Below, piece after piece: positions 7,701 to 16,800 of a stretch of DNA of 25,499 nucleotides. The notes beneath the pieces were generated by a model. That model had not been told where the DNA came from and did not search any database. It was given only the letters and a program-made list of their open reading frames with translations. The stretch comes from a virus: positions 1-25,499 of IMG/VR virus record IMGVR_UViG_3300030060_004542; one strand, given 5' to 3'. Made by a program: the position numbers and the translations under genes. Position 1 is the first letter of the stretch, and each line of letters starts with the position of its first letter.

Positions 7701-9291
7701 CAACTTTAGTAATAACTCTTCCATTTTGAACACCATTGAGTAATATAGATTCATCTTTTATAAACTTACCTGTAACATCAATTAAACTAAAATCAGTAAC
7801 GTTAGTTCCTGACGATTTAACAAATCCTGTTGCACCACTTCTTGCACCTTTTATATGAGTTCCAAGTGTTAAAGATGTAATCGCAGTCCCAACTTTAATA
7901 TTTGTAAAAGTTTTAATGTCAAATAAACGAGTTTCATATTGTGTTCTTGCATCTACAAAACTTGCAGATTGTGCCTTAAAATCATACAATCTTGCAAGAC
8001 CTATTTCAGATCCATTATTACCTCTTCTTCTGTCTATTAAAGAAACAGTCGCAGTTGTTCCTATTCCTAAACTTGGTGATCCAAATACATTATTTACGAA
8101 TAAAGGATCTCCAGTTGAGTAGGTTACAGCTTCTTGTTCAATTGTTTTAGTTGTTCTTGGTTTCGGAACATCAATAAAACCAGTCGCAATTTTTTCAATT
8201 GCATAACCTCTGACATATGCTTTTCCAGGCGATATTTGCATCACCATCAAGTCATCAGAGGGAATATTTCCTTGAGATGTTTTTTGTTCGGATGTATATA
8301 TTCCCTTATTTCCAATTTGATCGTTTAATGATTCTTTTACAAACACTTCAAAAGGTTTTACATAATAATCACCAGACTCATCATATGTTCTCGCAGCTAA
8401 ACTATCATTAATTAAATTATATTGAGTATCTCTTACAAACGTTTGTAATTCACCACCTTGAACACGAGCAATTTCTATAAAATTTTGATCATTCGTATCA
8501 TCTAAATTTTTCTTTGTAAGACTAATTTGTATTTTAAGTCTATCTGCGCCAGGAGCAGCAAAATTTGTAAACCCTGCAGCGTTATCATTCAAAGAGGGAT
8601 CTTCATCAGCAGTAACAAAATCTTCTTGAACATCAAATCCAATACGATATGATGGAGTCCCACCATACTGATCTAATATTAAAGTTTCACTTTGAACCTG
8701 AGCAAAAGTTCCACGAATAAAATATACACCCTCTCCAATTGACATTGCAGATCCAATTGCAGTTGCACCAAAAGCTAATGTATTAGCAAAAGGTTCATTT
8801 GCAGAAATTACACTTGCTCCAAAAACTATATCTTGATTTGCAGATAAACTTTCACCATCATCAAACGTTTCAGTAGTGAAGTCATCACCAGATTTTTCAT
8901 ATTTTACATATAAAGTTACATTTCCTCTATCAGAATCATCCTTTGAAAGTATTTTCTTAATTGTAGCAGTTACACCAGATCTTACACCTGTAATTCTTAA
9001 TCCAATTAATTGATCTAAGTATAAGGAAACTGGTATACCTAGAAAAGCGTCATCTATTTGAACACAAGTAAAATTATTATCATAACTTAAGTTGCCTGGA
9101 ATTACCTTAGAACCTTCTTTAAAAAAGTGAGTTCCAAATTGTTCAATCTGATTTTGTAAAATAGATTGAAGGGTGCTAAGTTCTCTCGCCTGAACAGGAG
9201 CGCCTGGCTTGAAAAGAACTTTGTAAAAATTTTTATTTTTATCAAAATCGTCAAAATATGGATTGACGTTAAGATTAGTTTCCTGTGGCAT
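1717..9291 (-). CDS. Very large DUF4815-type virion protein (baseplate/tail-fibre-like)
   Basis: This 2,524-residue protein opens with the DUF4815 signature, NPYFDDFDKNKNFYKVLF (10-27) and VQARELSTLQSILQNQIE (33-50), and continues with SPGKAYVRGYAIEK near 350. Further family-typical blocks are a helical DIGRLEQRLESVEYY with RFKSGFFVDNF (about 1110-1190), an MKPRTRFYVYFDNVDV block near 1445, and DPLAQTFRVDE through GSLFKSQNGTTW (about 1690-1840). The rest is beta repeats: four SGATG/F..GE modules, a GxGY pair near 1930-2000 and one DEIISYTG module near 2150. There is no signal peptide or membrane segment. It lies six bases after gp8, where T4 has genes 9-12, so it probably supplies peripheral baseplate, spike or fibre functions. 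Whether it contacts the host is not shown by the sequence. The ATG has only a weak AAAGA upstream, and the stop is coupled to the next gene. Confidence 0.82.
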   Translation of the reverse strand: MPQETNLNVNPYFDDFDKNKNFYKVLFKPGAPVQARELSTLQSILQNQIEQFGTHFFKEGSKVIPGNLSYDNNFTCVQIDDAFLGIPVSLYLDQLIGLRITGVRSGVTATIKKILSKDDSDRGNVTLYVKYEKSGDDFTTETFDDGESLSANQDIVFGASVISANEPFANTLAFGATAIGSAMSIGEGVYFIRGTFAQVQSETLILDQYGGTPSYRIGFDVQEDFVTADEDPSLNDNAAGFTNFAAPGADRLKIQISLTKKNLDDTNDQNFIEIARVQGGELQTFVRDTQYNLINDSLAARTYDESGDYYVKPFEVFVKESLNDQIGNKGIYTSEQKTSQGNIPSDDLMVMQISPGKAYVRGYAIEKIATGFIDVPKPRTTKTIEQEAVTYSTGDPLFVNNVFGSPSLGIGTTATVSLIDRRRGNNGSEIGLARLYDFKAQSASFVDARTQYETRLFDIKTFTNIKVGTAITSLTLGTHIKGARSGATGFVKSSGTNVTDFSLIDVTGKFIKDESILLNGVQNGRVITKVDSFEFNDVKSIKSAVGVSTFEADILLDDGVKLTNLLSGNFRLSRTGGNTGIITSSGTNFAGIITSNNIISYSIPGEVFPRFNRITGVTTDGTSITVAGIATVKNVAGGGVFGGSVPQAATSVDVNDLLLRKTTFEVSENSLLTPVRHNNIESLDVTNTTLQLRKQFSDITVAGNSFTSPNAGTDLFFQPFDEERYFISYDDGSVEPLTSSQITISEDKKTVTFVGLSKATGKANLFATVLKAKVKNKLKKINDANVIVVNRSTLSASGIGTNSLNDGLTSNGIFGTRVQDDKISLNVADAVQLLAVIESNDAGDPDLPSLTLTAYDGPSGNNSDLIVGEKIIGLESNAVGLVVEKPNVTTLGVVLLNQNQFDVGEKVKASKSSITALVTATTSGDRNITNQYLLDTNHKPTYYDFSFIERKKEFEAPTNRLKIVFKNFFVNSDDTGDFYNASSYPIEHKRLIPIDRNYGESISDLIDIRPKVSNYDTSSSISPFDFRSRSFSSQGDSIPDPLVPDENLIVNYDYYQGRKDRLFLNKAGDFVYLEGVPSDDPKEPQSIGDAIEIAKLSMPPFVDNIDQIKIVRTKHKRFTMADIGRLEQRLESVEYYTRLSLLESNTENLNITDANGLTRFKSGFFVDNFKKHASHQIFHPDFSASTDAKNGYLRPGHYTTCLDLVVGSRSFIGIGTTANPTLDLNHITDVDGENIRKTGRLLTLDYTEETMLRQIYASRVENVNPFLIVYYSGDMFISPDSDIWMDTKRVTANVTQDTSQYDSTVAVLGIDEQTGFSEVNWGAWETNWTSEKITESFQEESVINLGIVDPKDLPKGTKLNVKHVANYRMVKKLNGKWVPKGVGKIADATLVTKRKIEDVEVTSQQSREGIQFKVTPKVTEQSLGDRTLSRDIIPYMRKRNIEITTHRMKPRTRFYVYFDNVDVTKFVTPKLLEINMTNGVFQTGETVNALGIPEAFTFRLAAPNHKEGPYNAPTKVITLNPYDNAAGISTVYSTSSSILNVDTFSLATQVQGTFSGHVTNGMKLVGQTSGAEATITNVRLISDTLGFLKATFEIPDPNIDANPRFETGTKTLRLTTSPTNSTITGTVTGSAEANFQAKGELETVQEQVLNIKTPQIERLGVEEQRILNDKITRRVEGPAGQITEVRGVQYYDPLAQTFRVDETTGVFITSVDVFMQTKDEELPLTLQVRTVETGLPTSKILPFSVVVLDPSEVNVSEDASIPTRFTFESPVYLTGEHEYALVLVTPAENYNCWISRMGEVDISTANLPDEQQVLISQQPYLGSLFKSQNGTTWDPSQYEDMKFTINKAVFNTSSSVGRFFNSELAVGNDELPTLAPNPITSLSKKAIVGLGTTIPDTAGLVPGVTISQFGNLNASATLINIAGVATVGGPNDITIINPGVGYTPSSGSLTYNSIPMITETGEGSGAVGNVTINNGVVSAITLTDGGKNYAVGDTLGIGTLGLGNGSSAVVSVGLVTERNSIVIDNIQGSFNTGIGTIGFNNGSQVLGLDGTTGLGVTAGGNIGSGVTITTFDVDTNNDGLHFKVNHRSHALHAFNNLVKISGVDSDVPSTKLTADYTNNSLSDIPVVASDNFATFEGVGVGTTNFGYAIIGDEIISYTGVANGSITGVTTRGIDNTTKSSYTSGEVIKKYEFSGVSLRRVNKTHDMNSPSPTVTNNKDLDFYHIKIDMNSDGEDRSGSSLPDRFFSSTKRGGGSNVIATQNIQFETITPNVQTMTPPGTSIGSRVRTISSTSVNGSEQSFVDQGFEPISLNEQTHFDSTRMVASKVNEDRQLSDLPGNKSLTMEVLMSSASPNVSPVIDLDRVSTVLTTNRINSPVSNFATDSRVNQTGQDPCASTYVSNLIVLDNPATSILVEFSAYRRTSSDIRVFFKTIAQGSSESSMERDFELFPGFDNIDQFGKVINPDNNNGRSDDKVLASVGSEFKEYVFSSREIPAFTKFQIKIDMVGSDQAQPPLIKELRAIALA
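3290..3505 (-). repeat. GxGY repeat pair in the DUF4815 protein
   Basis: Units ITIINPGVGYTPSSGSLTYN and AITLTDGGKNYAVGDTLGIG occur at about residues 1930-2000, joined by a Gly-rich spacer. The first closely resembles the first unit in gp8 (GVGYGTAATYNNVPI against GVGYTPSSGSLTYNSIPMI). Confidence 0.75.
4440..9018 (-). repeat. Dispersed SGATG / F..GE modules in the DUF4815 protein (four copies)
   Basis: Four spaced copies share 'G..I.G..SGATG.V ... L.......F..GE.V': about 8838-9018 (ITGVRSGVTATIKKILS..TFDDGESL), 7705-7875 (IKGARSGATGFVKSSGT..FIKDESILLNG), 6515-6705 (IIGLESNAVGLVVEKP..QFDVGEKVKA) and 4440-4625 (LVGQTSGAEATITNVRL..RFETGTKTL). A fifth copy is in the giant protein at about 15760-15925. 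The interval between copies is other DUF4815 sequence. Confidence 0.6.
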
Positions 9292-9297
9292 GATTCT

Positions 9298-10857
9298 TTA
9301 AAATTCCAGTACGATCTTGATGTCCTCTTTCTGTTGTGAACTACGAGTTACTGCAGCTCTATTATCTACATAGATGATGTCGCCACTATATTTTTCAACT
9401 TCAGGGTTAGCGACACCTTTCACAAAACTCATCCCTAAATTAAAAGTCCTACTATTTATTGACGTAGACAGACCAGGCTCTAGAGAAGTTCCAAAATTAG
9501 TATCTATATTTAGATTACTTGTCCCACCAAATATAGTTGTTCCAGCTCCAGTTGCAGGGTCAGCACTAAATCTAAACAATTCAAATCCATAAGTTGGGAC
9601 TGAACCGTCTGTTGATATCGCAAGTCTACGATCTTGCCAATATTTAAGAACACCTGTTGTTGCATCATAATTAATCACACGACCAACAGCAGTTGATCCA
9701 ATACCAATTTCCTGAGTTACCTCAGAATCTGCTGTAAATGTCGTAGTTGTTGAACCAGCACCAATGAGTTTTAACGCATAAACAGCACTAGCTTTTTGAA
9801 GAGTTAATTTATTATCAGATCCAAATGCAAGAGGATCACGACAAAGACCAACACGAGCAAACTGGTTTCCTACAATGAAATCTGGATTTGATGTATCGTT
9901 TTCTAAACGAGAATAAATTAAAACACGATTTGCACCCAACTCACGATATACATCTGCACCATGACCATCTTGCGGTGGAATAATGACATTAAATCCAGCA
10001 TCAGTTGATCCTGATGGATTTGTTAATCCAACATCACTTAGTCCGACAGATCCAAACGTGTAATTAGATCCACCATTAGTAATTTCAACAGAGTCAATTT
10101 TACCAGCAGCATTCACAACAACAGAACATTTACCACCACTCCCATCACCTTTGATAGGAACATTATTATAAGTCGCAGCAGTTCCATAACCAACACCACG
10201 ATTTGTGATTGTGACAATTTTTAACTGTCCACTAGTCGCAGCGTTATTTCTAACTGCAGCAACTTCATTATTTGTTGACCAGCTTTGAGGTAGAGGTATA
10301 AAGCTTGTAGAATCAAATTTAATAATACTATTTGGATTAATAGTAAAAAGATACTTCCAAATATATCCGTCTCCAGATGCACCAGCAGATCTTGGTTCTA
10401 AGTCTGTGAATAAAGGTTCATCAAGAGATGGTCTTCCAGATGTATTTTCTGGATTAGTTCCATTCTGTAAGCAAATATAAACTCGAAAATTTGAGTTCAT
10501 CACATAATAATTTGCGTCAAACAAATTAGTTGAACTAGTTTGTGGTGATAAATTTGATCGAGTATAATCATCTCGATACATCTCATATGTTGTACCAGAA
10601 GACCAAGTTATTTTTCTAACAACTCTTGCAATATCATCTGAATTCAACTTTTTGAGTGCGATCATTGTATCCCAATAATCATTCTCTTCACTAAAAGAAT
10701 CTTTAGGTGCTGGTGGATTTTCACTCCAATCAGACTGAAAATCTTCTGGGTTGGGAAGACCAATCCACGCATAATAACTGTTCGTAGTTGATGCTATACC
10801 AGCTACAAAATTTTCCGAGTTTAATATACGCAGTTGATCAGTTATAATTGCTGACAT
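9298..10857 (-). CDS. 8: gp8 baseplate wedge protein with inserted beta-repeat module
   Basis: gp8 is a wedge component that joins gp7 and gp10 before gp6 binds in T4 baseplate assembly. The match is clear at three places: an N-terminal WIGLPNPEDFQSDWSENPP (about 31-49), GDGYIWKYLFTI (about 163-174; T4 has GDGYVWEYLFEI), and the C-terminus SGDIIYVDNR plus EDIKIVLEF (T4 has SGEMIYMENR and EEINILFTF). The protein is 519 residues against 334 in T4. Much of the excess is a Gly-rich region at about residues 206-290 carrying two GxGY-type units (NRGVGYGTAATYNNVPI and NGGSNYTFGSVG), the same module seen in the two giant neighbours. The gene is separated from the upstream giant by a 30-base gap that contains a degenerate late promoter. 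No strong ribosome site is visible. Confidence 0.93.
   Translation of the reverse strand: MSAIITDQLRILNSENFVAGIASTTNSYYAWIGLPNPEDFQSDWSENPPAPKDSFSEENDYWDTMIALKKLNSDDIARVVRKITWSSGTTYEMYRDDYTRSNLSPQTSSTNLFDANYYVMNSNFRVYICLQNGTNPENTSGRPSLDEPLFTDLEPRSAGASGDGYIWKYLFTINPNSIIKFDSTSFIPLPQSWSTNNEVAAVRNNAATSGQLKIVTITNRGVGYGTAATYNNVPIKGDGSGGKCSVVVNAAGKIDSVEITNGGSNYTFGSVGLSDVGLTNPSGSTDAGFNVIIPPQDGHGADVYRELGANRVLIYSRLENDTSNPDFIVGNQFARVGLCRDPLAFGSDNKLTLQKASAVYALKLIGAGSTTTTFTADSEVTQEIGIGSTAVGRVINYDATTGVLKYWQDRRLAISTDGSVPTYGFELFRFSADPATGAGTTIFGGTSNLNIDTNFGTSLEPGLSTSINSRTFNLGMSFVKGVANPEVEKYSGDIIYVDNRAAVTRSSQQKEDIKIVLEF
10040..10240 (-). repeat. GxGY repeat pair inserted in gp8
   Basis: Two units (TITNRGVGYGTAATYNNVPI and VEITNGGSNYTFGSVG) lie between parts of gp8 that align with T4 gp8. 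T4 gp8 lacks them as far as I recall, so they look like an insertion in this lineage. They match the units of the giant gp7-like protein. Confidence 0.75.
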
Positions 10858-10879
10858 TTTATCAAAGACTTTTTGTTTT

Positions 10880-10887
10880 TATTTATG
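10880..10887 (-). promoter_or_regulatory. Degenerate late promoter CATAAATA upstream of gp8
   Basis: In the 30-base gap between the giant gene's stop and gp8, the minus strand reads CATAAATA, one base off the T4 late consensus and fitting the NATAAATA form. It ends 22 bases before the gp8 ATG, almost the spacing seen at gp25. It would re-initiate transcription after the 12-kb giant gene. In AT-rich DNA such an octamer can occur by chance; its position in the longest gap inside the cluster is what supports it. Confidence 0.5.
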
Positions 10888-13800
10888 TTATGTAAAGGAC
10901 TCTTTTAAATCCCTAGTTCTGATAATCACAGGGCCAGTTTTGATTCCTGTAATACCATCATTTGTAATTGCGGTAAATGCACTATCATTTGTTGTAACAA
11001 AATCATGCAAACGACCCCAAGAGAACTTACCATAAAAGAGAGGATTAATTGTAGTGCCTATACCGACAGGGACAGTTAAACCTTCAATAGAATTTACACT
11101 TACAGTCACTCTTTTTAGAGCAGTAGCACCTATTCCAAGAGCAGGCCCTTGTATAATTTTAGCACTATGCACCTTGTATATATTATCTATGAAGGAAGTT
11201 CCAACTCCAACTGGTGAAGTTCCAATCGCATTTTCAAAAGAAGTTAAACCACTTCCAATATTTGTTTCAAATGCGGTGAAGTAATATCCTGATGTAATAC
11301 CACTTACAGTTATTGCACTTCCAACAACTGATGTATCACGAAGAACAGAATCTTTTGGAATAAAGAAATCTAATTGGAAAGCGGTTCCAATTCCAGCTAC
11401 AGTTGTTGTTGCAATTCCAACGATATGTCCAAAATCACCTTCATATTTGATACTAGTTAAAGTATTCTGAGTTATAGATTCTGGTTCAATTAACACTGAT
11501 GGTGGATTTGTATTTGTATATCCAGCACCAGCATTATTAATAGTGATTGCAGATATTGTTCCAACACCTGATACAGTTGCGGTAGCGGTAGCATTTGTTG
11601 ATGTTGTTCCAATTCCAGCATGAACAGTTCCAATTCCAGCAGTTACACCGATAGAAACATGTGGTGCTACGGTGTAACCTGATCCACCATCAGATATAAC
11701 AACACTTGATATTGTTCCACCAGCAGAAACAATTGCAGTTGCAGCAACACCTGTTTTAGTTGTGCGATCAAGAATTAAAACACTTTGTTTAGTTTCAACA
11801 ATATCATCAACTTGGTTGAATAATGGAACTGCTGTATCTGTGAATATTTCTGTAGAACCAGCAGACACACTCTTAATAATGTAGGCAGTCGGACGAATGC
11901 CAGGTTCTAATTCAGTTCTATCTTTACCAATTCCAATATTATTAACAACCACATCCTGTATTTGTTTTTTCCAAGTAACTGGTCTCTGAAGTGTTCTTAC
12001 TGTTGTAATTCCAGCATCAATGTAAGTATTAGTTGTTACAGTATCAGATGTAGTAATACCTGTGACTGTTCTTGGTTCTTGTTGGAATACTGCATCCAAA
12101 CCGATATCAGGATATTTGTTAATTGTGAGACTATCACCAGTCTTAACTGTTTCTAAAATATCAACCTCAGCGACATCATGTTCAGATCCACGATAATAAT
12201 AAACTCTTACCTTATCATCAGCTTTTGGTGCCTCTGAGAATGTAATTTGGGATCCACCATTAAAAACATAACTCTCAAGAGGAACTTGAAGAATATCATT
12301 TAAGAATATTAAACAATTATCTTCTACACGAATTGGAGATCCTTTTGCTGCTCTCAAAGTAATTGGAGTTTCAGATGCACCAATCGTTTTTGTGATCGGG
12401 AAAGATCTTCTCGTACCATCAAATAAGTCTTCAAATGAATTTAACTTTTCTAATTCACCAAATGTAAATCCAGCAAAACTATCATTGAATACATCAAGAA
12501 CAGTTAGAGAGAATGTTTTAAATGAACTACCAGCAGATGCATCAGTTAAAATACCAGCTTGACCACCCTCTTCAATTGTAAGAACATCATCAATCTTATA
12601 ATTATATCCAAAGTTTGTAATATCAAAACTAATTACACTTGATGCAGTTCCAACACGAACAGATACTGATGCACCAATACCTGTGGTGCTGCCCACTAAT
12701 CTCATATTTTCATAATTAAGTGGTTTTTCAAATTCAAGAGTTGGAGGAGTTGCAGAACTAAATCCTGATCCACCACTCGTAATTGTAACTGAGGTAACTA
12801 ATCCAGCAGAGACATTTGCCTTACCTATTGTTGTAACACCAGAGCTTGTAACAGCTCTCACAAGAATATTAGTTTGTAATCCAACACGATATCCAGATCC
12901 ACTATTACCGATTGATACAGACTCAACAGTTCCAGCAGCAGATACAATTGCAGTTCCACCAGCAGCTACTAAAGGTTGATATCCGAATGATGATGTCTCA
13001 CCAACAGATACAATAATACCACCTCTAGGAACTGATGATACATTTACATCATAACTATTTGTTACTCCAACACCAGTGAAACTTACAGATGTAATACCAG
13101 CAGTTTCAATAATATTATAATCATCATTTGGATTTTGGAAGATTTCATTTAGAAGTAAAACACCTGTATTTGTTGCAAATCCAGTTACATCTGATCCACC
13201 AGACTTTAGAATAAAGTTAGTTGCGATTCCTGTAAATTGATTTTCAAAAGTATCAAATACAAAATTGTTTGAATAAGTTTCTTGAGATCCGTCAGGAATG
13301 CCAGTATGAGTGAATACACGACCCACAAATGTAGATGTGGTTGTTAAACCAGCAGGGCCTTTTGATCCTTTAGGTGCATCAGTAAAGTTAATAGTATCTC
13401 TTACAATTTCATAGTTACCTAAGAACTTAGTTACAGTATCACCAGCACTATGATTTGCTAATGCAGAGTTAAGTTGTCCTTTCTTAACAAGAAGTTGATT
13501 TGTAGATCCAATACCCACAGTATCAATCTTCATAAATTCATCATTAATTTTGATAATATCACCAGAGAAGAATGATGATATACCTGTCAGAGTTATGAAG
13601 TCAGATGTTAGTAATGAATCAAATGCTAATGTTGTATTAACAGGAGATTGTATAACTGGACTTTGAATATTATTATCAAGAGTAATTAATGCCTTTGAGT
13701 TAAGATTCTTAGATGTAAATGAGTGTGTTGTTCCAACACCAACAGCTGTAACATCAATAACTTTTGGAACGGCTTGAAGTGCCTCAGCAGCAGTTCTTGC

Positions 13801-16800
13801 AAGTTTAAATTTATTTTCGGCAAGTTTAACTGCAAATACTGTTGGTGGTAATTTAGATGTAACACCAATTCCACTGATTGAGGTTGCTGCAATACCAATA
13901 CTCATTGTTGTACCAGCACCTGTGGGTGTGTAAGTTAGTTCTTCACCAGTTTGGAAGAAGTGATTATCAACTATAAATGTATCATTTGTAACATCAACGA
14001 CTGCAGCATCAGATGAGTTAAATGTTTTATGGAAGATTGAGTCACCAGTATGTTTTAAATTGAATGAGAACTTAACATCATTTTCAGTTCCAGTATATGA
14101 TCCCTCAGCTGATTTTAATCTAGAATCTGTAAATGTGACTAAACCAACTCCACCAGTTCCAGATTCGTTAAAGTTATATTGAAATACTTTTGTTGTAACT
14201 GCTGTGTTCGCTGGAGGTGTAAGACGAAGTTCAATGTCACCACCAGTTACAGATGAATATCCAACACCAATAGTTCCAATGCCAGAGAAACTGGTTACAT
14301 TGGTATTAAAGTTATCCATATAACCAAACTCTACAAACTGTGGAGTAATGGTATCATGAATTGCAGTCACTTGAGTTACAGCGTATCTGTCATTCGTAGT
14401 GTCATGTATTTCAATTAACGCATCAAAAGCAGTGTATGTAACAGAATTGATTCCACTAATTCTTGTTGGTTGTGGAGTTCCTGTTGATGCAATATCTGTT
14501 GTTGTGGTTAATATTTCAGTCAGTGATATTGTTGTGCTTCCAATTCCAGTTGCAGTTCCTCCGATTGCAACCTGATGAACTCTCATTGTAACACCAACAC
14601 CAGTGGTGGGTGTGAAATATACGCTCGTGATACCTGATCTTACATCTGCACCAAATGTTCCTAGACCTACGTTTGGAGAATTACTTTGAGAAGTATTCTC
14701 ATTAATCATTTGTGCATAATCTAAAAGATATACCTCTTCACTATCATTCAATACAACCAGTTCATTTAACTGAGTTCTTTGATCTCCACCCAATTCCTGT
14801 GTCTGGATGAATAACTTGGAGGTTGTAATCGCGGTTGATCCAAATCCCACAACTTGAACTGGAGATGGATCTGTAGATCCAATACCAGATGAGGTAGAAA
14901 TAATATCATATCCTGTTCCGAGTGATAGTGTGCTGATGCCAGATTGTGTATCTTTAAATGTTTCAATCGCAAATAATCTTAATGCATAATTATTAAATTT
15001 AGATTTAGCTGGAAGGAATCTTAAGTTTCCAGTTGTACCTGAAACATTGAAATCAAATTCACCAAGATCAATTGTAGTTTCAACACGACCAAATGGCATC
15101 ATGTATCCAAGAGATCCATCATGAAGTAAATTAATCTGAATTATTTCCTTCTCTCCAGAAAATCTAGTATCAAATATCATAGCATAGAACTTGACTCCAT
15201 CAATATCATTAATATTAAAGTCAAATACATCAGAGAATGCAGTTGCACGAGGTAAATCATTAAACTCAGAACTTACGCTATCAATCGTAATTGCTCTGTT
15301 AGTTCTTGATTCAATATAATCAGTTAAAACTCTATTTCCAAAATTAATTTCATCTGATGCAAATACTCCAGATATATTTTTTGAATTTTCACTAACTAAA
15401 TCAAAATCATAATAATTATGTAAAGACTCTTTTTCACTTACTAAATCGGAAACAACCACTGCGACTGATGATGAAACACCGACTGATGCATTTCTACGAT
15501 TCTTATCATCTGTTGATGCAGTTGAAACTACACTTACATCTGCAAAGTTTTTAAATCCAACAACATGACTTAAACTGTTAACAGGATCTCTCCATGTATC
15601 ATAATCAATTGTACTTCCTAATGAGTAAGAAAATGTTTGATAATAATTATTATCTGCTAGTCTTTGTAACTCAACATTTAACTTACCAGTTTCTTTTCCA
15701 AAACCACTTCTAAATTCTGAATCTGAGTCTATGTTGAATACAGAATCAAACTTTGTGGTTTGCTCAATTAATGCGATTGATTTAGATGATGATCCGTTAA
15801 TTGATTCTCCAACATTAAACGTATCATTTGAGAGAACTTTAAGATACTTATTATTCTCATTCCATGCAACAACAGTTCCAACTTTATCACCAGTGCTAAC
15901 AGTTTCGCCTAAACTAAATTGATTTGTCTCTACACTAATATTAAACTGTGCAATATTTTCAAAAGGTATAGCTTGACCAGATGATGACGGGCCACTAAAG
16001 ATGCCTGGGCTTGTGACTGATGAATCTAAATTATATGAAACTGACGCATTTCCTCCGCCTGGATTTGTATTTACACCAGTAATGACAAATGGTTCATAGT
16101 TATAATCCGATGAATTATAACCACTACCTGTTGATCCAATACCTATGTTTTCAACATATAATTTATCTCCTAATGTAAATGGATAAGTTGTTGAATCGTA
16201 TGCACCCTCTAGTGTTAAAGTTACAAGATTAGTTCCACTTGTATATGATAGGTTTTTAACTTTTATTCCATTATTATTATTAGTGGCAATAATTCTTGGA
16301 TTAGAATCATATAAAGTATTTGTGTTTGTTAAAAGTCTAACTTCTGATACGGATGTTCCTTGAATATCAACCGCTGTTATAACCTCATTCTTAACTGTGT
16401 TTGTAACTCTATCAATAACAACAATATTAGGTGGGTTAAGATAATTTTTACCAGCAGAACTAATTCCAATGCTGTCTATTTTTGATAATCTATCTAACCT
16501 TAAAATTTGAGGTAATGAAACAGATGGTTGAATTGTTTTGTCAGCTGAGTAATCAAATCCAATATTTTTAATTGTATATCTTCTAAGTTTTCCTATTTCA
16601 TCACTGTTTAAACGAACAACACCACCAACTCCAAGAGTAGACCCGATTGAAGTTACAACTGGTATAGTGCGATAATTTCTTCCCTTTGAAATAATTTTAA
16701 TATCATTAATACTTCCTATGGCTGTTGTAGAAGAAGTATTGTATTCTAATGTAGTTGCTTCATCTTTTGTATATCCATCTTTCTCAGGTTGTTCTGGAAG

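Noticed and set aside
3578-8411. Plus-strand open frames of 60-90 codons across the DUF4815 gene
   Set aside because: They lie antisense to a long conserved frame, have biased composition typical of reversed codons, lack ribosome sites and match no family I know.
9451-9465. AATAAATA on the minus strand inside gp8 as a further late promoter
   Set aside because: It lies within coding sequence about 160 bases before the next gene, and NATAAATA octamers arise by chance in DNA this AT-rich.
10858-10887. Possible terminator hairpin (AAAG/CTTT) in the giant-gp8 gap
   Set aside because: The stem is only four pairs with an impossible one-base loop, and no T-run follows on the transcribed strand.
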